From Thioalkalivibrio nitratireducens (GTDB lineage Bacteria > Pseudomonadota > Gammaproteobacteria > Ectothiorhodospirales > Ectothiorhodospiraceae), in the NCBI GenBank assembly GCA_011390385.1, contig JAABSN010000154.1, positions 1 to 8,135 of the forward strand: a stretch of 8,135 nt of DNA, read 5' to 3'. Position numbers and translations under genes: made by a program. Shown piece after piece: positions 1 through 4,417 of this stretch; within the stretch, counting starts at the first letter, position 1, and every line of letters starts with the position of its first letter. The notes beneath the pieces are model-generated. The model searched no databases. It was not told where the DNA came from and saw only the letters and a list, made by a program, of their open reading frames with translations.

Positions 1-228
1 CAAGCCCATCCCTCCTCGGTTTATGATCGGAGCATTAAACATAAGCTCGCCTTTCCTTTTCCAACAAGCGTGGATCAGGATATCCGGGGATATCACTCAC
101 TGGAAGCCGTGGAACACACCAATCGCCACCGGTCGCGTCGGATGGTCACACGAGCGCGGACAGTACTCAAGCGGCACGAAGACTTGAGGAAACGCCGATC
201 AAATCGTCATCGCGAAGAGCGGAGCCTT
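1..228 (+). CDS. Possible 3' end of an unrecognised gene, cut by the window edge
   Basis: Frame +1 is open from the first base to a TAG stop at 226-228, giving about 75 codons with no start inside the window. The translation is rich in Arg, His and Lys towards its end and matches no family I recognise. Its last 7 or so codons (SNRHREERSL region) run into the palindromic repeat that starts at 206, so the repeat may have supplied the present stop codon. A second frame (+2) is also open to about 188, which weakens the coding case. The minus strand has stops in all three frames here. It may be a real C-terminus or simply chance open sequence. Confidence 0.25.
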
Positions 229-332
229 TAGCCGCGAGCGCAGCGTGGCGGGACGATCCATAAGGCATTGATTTCAAGAACGCCGTTTGGATTACTCGCC
301 GCGCTCGCGGTTGAAGGCTCTTTCACAATGAC
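206..332. repeat. Imperfect palindromic intergenic repeat (REP/MITE-like)
   Basis: The segment begins GTCATCGCGAAGAGC and ends with a sequence whose reverse complement begins GTCATTGTGAAAGAGC. The two arms also share CCTT and CCGCGAGCG blocks in the same order, so the whole unit can fold on itself over roughly 40 bases per arm. GTCAT...ATGAC ends around a GCGA-rich arm are typical of dispersed palindromic repeats in proteobacterial intergenic DNA. It contains no gene. It sits upstream of folB and at the end of the possible truncated frame to its left. Only one full copy is present in the window. Confidence 0.5.
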
Positions 333-459
333 AAGTGCGTCGATCAGCACCGTCCTTTAGACCGTTACGTGTTTACCGACAACGAATCAGTATCGGCTGC
401 GCCTAAAGAATCGAGATCATAACTGCCAGGACTCTGTCCAGCACACAAGGAGATTAATC

Positions 460-819
460 ATGGGAACGCTTTCAGTAAAGGACATCCGATTTCGCAGCAA
501 ACATGGTCACTTTGAATTCGAGCGCGAGATCGGCAACAGTTTCTCTATTGACCTTGTTTGCCGGACTGATCTCCGGAAAGCGGCAGTCACTGACCGACTC
601 GAAGACACTCTTGACTATGCGCCGGCGGTAGATGCGGTTGCAGAAATAATGAACGGTGAGTCAGTTCATCTTATAGAAACACTTCTGGATCGGATTGGCA
701 AATCGCTCATGGCACGCTTTCCGGAGATCATGTCGCTCGAAGTCCGGCTTCGAAAACTCAAGCCGCCGATCCCGCACACCTGTGCATACGTCGAGCTCGC
801 CGATCATTGGGAACGATAG
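460..819 (+). CDS. folB: Dihydroneopterin aldolase FolB
   Basis: The 119-residue product has the usual FolB length. FolB cleaves 7,8-dihydroneopterin to 6-hydroxymethyl-7,8-dihydropterin and glycolaldehyde in the cytoplasmic folate pathway. Compared with Staphylococcus aureus FolB, the key positions are present: HG near residue 15, Glu21 in the EREIG block (aligned with Glu22), Tyr53 in LDY, a Glu in the HLIETL block that anchors the pterin, and the catalytic Lys in RKLKPPIP. The paralogue FolX (epimerase) lacks the KPPIP block, so FolB is the better call. The ATG at 460 has a clear Shine-Dalgarno site, AAGGAG at 447-452, seven bases upstream. The gene converges on the reductase gene with 33 bases between stops, and I see no strong promoter upstream. 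Confidence 0.92.
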   Translation: MGTLSVKDIRFRSKHGHFEFEREIGNSFSIDLVCRTDLRKAAVTDRLEDTLDYAPAVDAVAEIMNGESVHLIETLLDRIGKSLMARFPEIMSLEVRLRKLKPPIPHTCAYVELADHWER

Positions 820-852
820 GCCGACGTCATTTCATCGACACGTGATCGAGGT

Positions 853-1740
853 TCAATGCTCTCTGGAGAAGCAGGTATAAAATTGGCCAGGTTTGTCCAC
901 GGTCGACTCCTGGTAATGGAGGGATTTCAGTTCGAAGCGGAGCAATTCGGGCAAATCCTTCCCATTGAACAGGGTATGGAATGCGTCGCCACCCACAAGG
1001 CAATGGCTCAGCGTCAGGTACAGGCGCGACAACACGTTGTCACGGGCCATTGCGGCGAGAATTCGCGGGCCTGCCAGCAGGTAGATACTCCGATAGCCAT
1101 GTCGGGCCAATTGCTGCACCAGAGCCGCTCCCTCGACCCAGCGTTCACTGCCCGCAGTCCAGACGTCGAAACCGCTTTCCCTGAGCGCACGAACCCGAAC
1201 TGGCGATGCATGAGCCCCGGTTGCGATCATGACGCGTTGCTGGTGAAGATGGAGCGATGGAGGAATGGGAAAATCCAGGGACGCGCTCACAATCACGATA
1301 TCCGGCTGCGGAGCGAGCCCATTCTGCGCGCGCCACGTTTGCAGGGATTCTGTCTCGTCCGTCGTACCGACCTGGAGAATGTTCCCCAAGCGTCCGGCTT
1401 CGAGCGCCCGGAGATAGGCTCCGTGAACGATGATACAGTCTGCCTGAGCCTCGAGCTCCTGAAGCAGATACCAGTCCTCCGGTGTTCCGAGGCCGTTGGG
1501 AATCCACGAATCGGATTCCTCGCTTCCAAGCGCGACACGCCCATCGAGGCTGGTGAGGAAGTTTCCGTACACCAGGGGCTTCTGACTTGAACCGAGCAAG
1601 TGCAGTCGGTGCTCCAGATACAGACCAGGCAGTGGACGCGACTGGCAGGGCGCTGGAACGCACTGCATGACCCGAGCGTCAATCACGACCCGTATTCCAG
1701 AACGGAAGGTGAAGGAATTTCGACCTTGAATACCATGCAT
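853..1740 (-). CDS. RibD C-terminal/DHFR-fold pyrimidine reductase-like protein
   Basis: This is a stand-alone reductase domain of the RibD C-terminal (dihydrofolate-reductase-fold) family with no deaminase domain. The family uses NADPH to reduce ribosylaminopyrimidine intermediates of riboflavin synthesis, and some members act on pterins. Visible marks are YGNFLTSLDGRVALG at about residues 58-72, AGPRIL at about 223-228 and LVGGDAF at about 248-254, the family's substrate and NADPH-fold segments. The frame extends to a TTG at 1791, but that would overlap the dehydratase gene. I prefer the ATG at 1740 (295 residues), preceded by AAGGGTGAG. A GTG at 1686 or ATG at 1668 are also possible, and the conserved domain begins soon after the latter. 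It lies between folB and the carbinolamine dehydratase, which suggests a pterin substrate rather than riboflavin; this is inference. Confidence 0.8.
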   Translation of the reverse strand: MHGIQGRNSFTFRSGIRVVIDARVMQCVPAPCQSRPLPGLYLEHRLHLLGSSQKPLVYGNFLTSLDGRVALGSEESDSWIPNGLGTPEDWYLLQELEAQADCIIVHGAYLRALEAGRLGNILQVGTTDETESLQTWRAQNGLAPQPDIVIVSASLDFPIPPSLHLHQQRVMIATGAHASPVRVRALRESGFDVWTAGSERWVEGAALVQQLARHGYRSIYLLAGPRILAAMARDNVLSRLYLTLSHCLVGGDAFHTLFNGKDLPELLRFELKSLHYQESTVDKPGQFYTCFSREH

Positions 1741-1752
1741 CTCACCCTTTGG

Positions 1753-1760
1753 AAGGAGGT
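1753..1760 (+). promoter_or_regulatory. Strong ribosome binding site of the dehydratase gene
   Basis: AAGGAGGT, a full match to the anti-Shine-Dalgarno sequence, ends five bases before the ATG at 1766 and fixes that start. It lies just upstream of the divergent reductase start at 1740, so the two translation starts are only 25 bases apart. Confidence 0.8.
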
Positions 1761-1765
1761 ACAGG

Positions 1766-2161
1766 ATGAGTACAGATCGCCGTGAAGACAAGACCTATAG
1801 CGAAGAGGAGATCCTTGACAGGCTCCAGAGAGAATTACCGAACTGGTATTACGAGGACGGCTGGATTCGCCGCAAGTACCGGACCAGTGGCTGGAAAGGA
1901 ACGCTGATGGTGATTGCCACCGTTGGCCATCTTGCCGAGGCTGCCTGGCATCATCCGGACATCAGCGCCTCTTATGCGTTCGTGATCGTGAAGCTCGTCA
2001 ACCATGCTGCGAAGGGAATCACGGACAAGGACTTCGAGTTGGCGCGCAAGATCGAGGAAGTCGTTCACTGGCGCCCTGCTTCGGACAGTGCGCTTGAAGG
2101 AACGCCAGAGGACCCGCGGTTCCGCTACATCAAATATGATTCACCTCCGTCCGGCGACTAA
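1766..2161 (+). CDS. phhB: Pterin-4a-carbinolamine dehydratase (PCD/PhhB family)
   Basis: The 131-residue protein belongs to the PCD family, which dehydrates 4a-hydroxytetrahydropterins formed by aromatic amino acid hydroxylases; some bacterial members are linked to other pterin or molybdopterin metabolism. The diagnostic active-site pattern is complete: Glu58, three residues, His62-His63-Pro64, five residues, Tyr70, nine residues, His80, eight residues, Asp89. The usual THxxGLT segment reads NHAAKGIT. After the core there is a tail of about 30 residues containing EGTPEDPRFRYIKYD, which makes it longer than typical PhhB (near 118). The start is set by AAGGAGGT at 1753-1760. No aromatic amino acid hydroxylase gene is in the window. 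It is divergent from the reductase and convergent with the HPPK-DHPS gene. Confidence 0.88.
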   Translation: MSTDRREDKTYSEEEILDRLQRELPNWYYEDGWIRRKYRTSGWKGTLMVIATVGHLAEAAWHHPDISASYAFVIVKLVNHAAKGITDKDFELARKIEEVVHWRPASDSALEGTPEDPRFRYIKYDSPPSGD

Positions 2162-2162
2162 C

Positions 2163-2180
2163 CCGACGGACAACCGTTGG
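2163..2180. terminator. Short hairpin just after the dehydratase stop
   Basis: CCGACGG and CCGTTGG form a seven-base stem (one G-T pair) around the loop ACAA, starting one base after the dehydratase stop codon. There is no T-run after it, so a rho-independent terminator is only possible. Confidence 0.3.
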
Positions 2181-2184
2181 CCAC

Positions 2185-2226
2185 GTGCGGCTCAGACCGG
2201 AGCAGGCATGTCGCTCTGAGCCGCAC
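2185..2226. terminator. Perfect 12-base inverted repeat at the convergent gene ends
   Basis: GTGCGGCTCAGA (2185-2196) is exactly mirrored by TCTGAGCCGCAC (2215-2226) around an 18-base spacer. The left arm covers the folKP stop codon (2192-2194) and the right arm its last codons. Its position between two convergent genes fits a bidirectional transcription-end structure, though no T-tract follows on either strand. Confidence 0.4.
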
Positions 2227-3526
2227 CACCTCCCTGGAAGTGCATCCAGGCTCGATAGGTCTCGGCATGCAGGCCCACGTCATGAACCCGGATCACATCG
2301 ATCCCTTGGGTACAGAGATGCAACGATGCGCCCAGCGTCGCCCGATCCCGACCGGCGATACTCTGGCTGGAGAGGCCCCGCATGAACGATTTGCGTGAGT
2401 GCCCCACCAGGACCCGAAGACCGTGCCGACGAAACCGGCCCGCATGCTGAATCAGGGCAAGGGACTGCAGCGCCGTCTTGCCGAATCCGACCCCCGGGTC
2501 AAAAAGTATGCGCTGCAGATTCAGGCCCGATCGGTCCCAGACTTCGAGCTTCCGTAACAGCCACGACTCGACGACCTCGACAGGATCACAGTCTCGCGGG
2601 AGCCGCTCCGACTTGCTCGCCGGCACCGTGAGGTGATGCATGGCGACAAAGTCCGCCTTGCTGGAGCGGGCCAGATCCACCATCCCTGGCGCACTCAGAC
2701 CACTGACGTCGTTGATGATGTCGACCCCAAGCTCAAGGCCTCGCTGCGCCACTTCTGGATGGTAGGTATCGAGACTGAAGCGGGGGCGTAGCGGATCCTT
2801 GCGATAATGATCGAGCAACTGCGGCAACACCGGCTCGAGCCGCGACCACTCCTCGCTGGGCGAAAGGGGGCTCGCACCCGGTCGGGTCGATTCGGCACCG
2901 AGGTCGACGATCTGCGCGCCGGCATCCACCAGTGTTTCCACCTGGCCCATGACCTTGTCGGGTGAGAAATAGGCGCCGCCATCGGAAAAGGAATCCGGAG
3001 TCACGTTGACGATCCCCATCCATAGAGGCGGCTGGTGCGGCAACTCCCGCGCCCAGTCAAGCACCATGCCTGGCCCCAGGTCCGGCACCACCAGGCGAGG
3101 AGCGATCGCCACCAACGGAGCGAGCAGGTACGGCTGAGTGATCAACCCGGGATGGGGCAGAACCAGCTCGTGGGTCCCGCACCGAGTGTTCCCGTGCAGC
3201 AGCAGATGGATCCTGATTGAACATGGCGCCGGTTGTGGGCCGTCGCCTTCATTGATCTCCTGCTCGATAAGCTTGATGCACCGCAACAGGCCCTTGGGAT
3301 CTCGAGAACCCACCGTGTCCGTCCCTTGCAACACAAGATTCAGATACGGCAGATTCCATTCGTCCATGTCCGCCACCGAGAGCCCGGCAGGGGTCTCTAC
3401 GACAGGAGAAAACTGCTCAGGCTTAAAACCCTGCTCCTGAAGCCGCTTGATCGCCATGCGAAGATTCCGCCTGCGATCACCGGCATTCGAACCCAAGCCA
3501 ATGAAAATCTGCATCTCTTGCACCAT
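2192..3526 (-). CDS. folKP: HPPK-DHPS fusion with a degenerate HPPK domain
   Basis: The 444-residue protein joins an HPPK-like domain (about 5-160) to dihydropteroate synthase (about 167-430), as in the Francisella HPPK-DHPS enzyme. DHPS joins 6-hydroxymethyl-dihydropterin pyrophosphate to p-aminobenzoate. Its domain keeps MGIVNVTPDSFSDGG (170-184), ESTRPG (212-217), the Asp of LDT (253), INDV (271-274), FDPGVGFGK (342-350), GHSRKS (375-380) and RVHD (413-416), so it looks active. The HPPK half keeps FIGLGSN and the pterin-pocket YLN (61-63), but the family motif PRTLDLD reads PCSIRIH (101-107), losing R92, D95 and D97 of E. coli numbering; the Arg of the R121 position is Gln131, and no Arg replaces R82/R84. 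Pyrophosphokinase activity is therefore unlikely. ATG at 3526 is chosen; ATG at 3514 is equally possible. Neither start has a strong ribosome site. Confidence 0.9.
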   Translation of the reverse strand: MVQEMQIFIGLGSNAGDRRRNLRMAIKRLQEQGFKPEQFSPVVETPAGLSVADMDEWNLPYLNLVLQGTDTVGSRDPKGLLRCIKLIEQEINEGDGPQPAPCSIRIHLLLHGNTRCGTHELVLPHPGLITQPYLLAPLVAIAPRLVVPDLGPGMVLDWARELPHQPPLWMGIVNVTPDSFSDGGAYFSPDKVMGQVETLVDAGAQIVDLGAESTRPGASPLSPSEEWSRLEPVLPQLLDHYRKDPLRPRFSLDTYHPEVAQRGLELGVDIINDVSGLSAPGMVDLARSSKADFVAMHHLTVPASKSERLPRDCDPVEVVESWLLRKLEVWDRSGLNLQRILFDPGVGFGKTALQSLALIQHAGRFRRHGLRVLVGHSRKSFMRGLSSQSIAGRDRATLGASLHLCTQGIDVIRVHDVGLHAETYRAWMHFQGGGAAQSDMPAPV

Positions 3527-3555
3527 TACCTATTCCCGGTGAGCCTTGAACAAAG

Positions 3556-3575
3556 GGCCTCGTCACTGCGAGGCC
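3556..3575. promoter_or_regulatory. GC-rich hairpin in the folKP upstream region
   Basis: GGCCTCG and CGAGGCC form a perfect seven-base stem around a six-base loop, 29 bases before the folKP start. Read on the minus strand it is followed by CTTTGTT, so it resembles a weak attenuator or terminator. The CGTCACTGCGAGG in it also resembles the end of the palindromic repeat at 206-332, so it may instead be a repeat fragment. Confidence 0.35.
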
Positions 3576-3735
3576 ACCCGGCATGCGTTCGAAAAGCGCG
3601 GACGGTCACGCACGTCGAACTCCCGCGACACGGATTCCTCCTGCACCCGGCGTCACGGCACGGCGCGATGCAGGTCCTTTCGCCGCGCAGCCTCTCCACC
3701 GCCAACGAATAACGGAAGCGCGAACCGCGCAGCAC

Positions 3736-3763
3736 TTGCCTGTAGCTCCTTCTGCGTTACACT
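3736..3763 (+). promoter_or_regulatory. Sigma70-type promoter for the tRNA genes
   Basis: TTGCCT (3736-3741) and TACACT (3758-3763) match the -35 and -10 consensus at four positions each with a 16-base spacer. The -10 box ends ten bases before the tRNA-Leu 5' end, as expected for a stable RNA operon with a very short leader. Confidence 0.6.
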
Positions 3764-3773
3764 AGCAGGCCGC

Positions 3774-3860
3774 GCCGGGATGGCGGAACTGGTAGACGCG
3801 CCGGACTCAAAATCCGGTTCTGGCAACAGAGTGCGAGTTCGATTCTCGCTCCCGGCACCA
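3774..3860 (+). tRNA. tRNA-Leu (anticodon CAA)
   Basis: This is an 87-base class II tRNA. The acceptor arms GCCGGGA and TCCCGGC pair perfectly, the anticodon stem CCGGA/TCCGG encloses the loop CTCAAAA with anticodon CAA at 3808-3810, a long variable arm follows, and the T arm GCGAG-TTCGATT-CTCGC is intact. CCA is encoded. It reads the Leu codon UUG. Confidence 0.97.
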
Positions 3861-3912
3861 TCGGTTACGGGTCCACCCGATCCAGACCGGAGAATAACGC
3901 GGTATACCCGAC

Positions 3913-3988
3913 GCCGGCGTAGCTCAGTTGGTAGAGCATCTGATTTGTAATCAGAGGGTCGCGGGTTCAAATCCTGTCGCCGGCTCCA
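3913..3988 (+). tRNA. tRNA-Thr (anticodon TGT)
   Basis: This is a 76-base tRNA with acceptor arms GCCGGCG and CGCCGGC, D arm GCTC...GAGC, anticodon stem TCTGA/TCAGA around TTTGTAA (anticodon TGT at 3946-3948) and T arm GCGGG-TTCAAAT-CCTGT with two G-T pairs. CCA is encoded. It reads ACA and probably shares the promoter at 3736-3763 with tRNA-Leu, 52 bases upstream. Confidence 0.97.
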
Positions 3989-4009
3989 TTAAAACAACAA
4001 CCTACGAGA

Positions 4010-4029
4010 CCGCTGCGGGGCGGAGTTTT
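4010..4029 (+). terminator. Weak candidate terminator of the tRNA operon
   Basis: CCGC (4010-4013) can pair with GCGG (4020-4023), followed by AGTTTT. The stem is only four bases, so this is a tentative call supported mainly by its place 21 bases after tRNA-Thr. Confidence 0.25.
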
Positions 4030-4417
4030 CGCTGTATCCCGGATTTGTCCCAGTTCACAGAGCGACGAATCCCCGAATAGTGACAGAGCCGGGACCGCCA
4101 CTCAGACGGCCTCGCCCGGGGTCTGGCGCTCCAATACCCCGCGCCGGAATATATCGAAGCGCTGGGACGCCTCGATCCCCATAACGCTCCGGGCCACCTC
4201 GACCACCGGAACGCGGCCCGCGATTCCCTCCCTGAAGGATTGTCCGAAGCCTGTCCCCTGATCTTGGGGGACGCCTCATGTGCTCGCGGTCGCGGGCAGG
4301 CATCCGACAACCCTTAACCTGAGCAAGAGCTCGGGAGGAGCGGTTGAGTGACTGCAATCAAGCGCAGAACCGACATTCGAAGCGGGACTTCGGCCTCGTA
4401 TCGTGGCCCGCCGGCGC
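4030..4417. other. Non-coding stretch between tRNA-Thr and the pat gene
   Basis: I see no convincing gene here. The open frames on both strands lack recognisable motifs and sensible starts, and none has a ribosome site. I found no copy of the tRNA-Thr 3' end that would mark an integration site. A small stem, CGAAG/CTTCG, lies at 4378-4392 just past the pat stop codon. The stretch is long for a tRNA-to-gene gap and could hold remnants of a lost gene. Confidence 0.5.
4318..4335 (-). terminator. Candidate terminator downstream of pat
   Basis: On the minus strand CCCGAGC and GCTCAGG form a seven-base stem (one G-T pair) with loop TCTT, followed by TTAAGGG, about 80 bases past the pat stop. The T-rich tail is poor. 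Confidence 0.3.

Noticed and set aside
460..819. FolX (dihydroneopterin triphosphate epimerase) instead of FolB
   Set aside because: The EREIG block and the KPPIP segment with the catalytic Lys fit FolB and not FolX.
853..1590. A 244-codon plus-strand open frame
   Set aside because: It is antisense to the reductase gene, whose product carries recognisable RibD-C motifs; this one has none.
3526..3735. A 69-codon minus-strand frame ending at the folKP start (TAATG overlap)
   Set aside because: It begins with GTG, has no ribosome site, is Arg/Cys-rich without motifs, and abuts the tRNA promoter. The overlap is probably chance.
3913..4417. Integration of a mobile element at tRNA-Thr
   Set aside because: No integrase gene and no second copy of the tRNA 3' end is present in the window.
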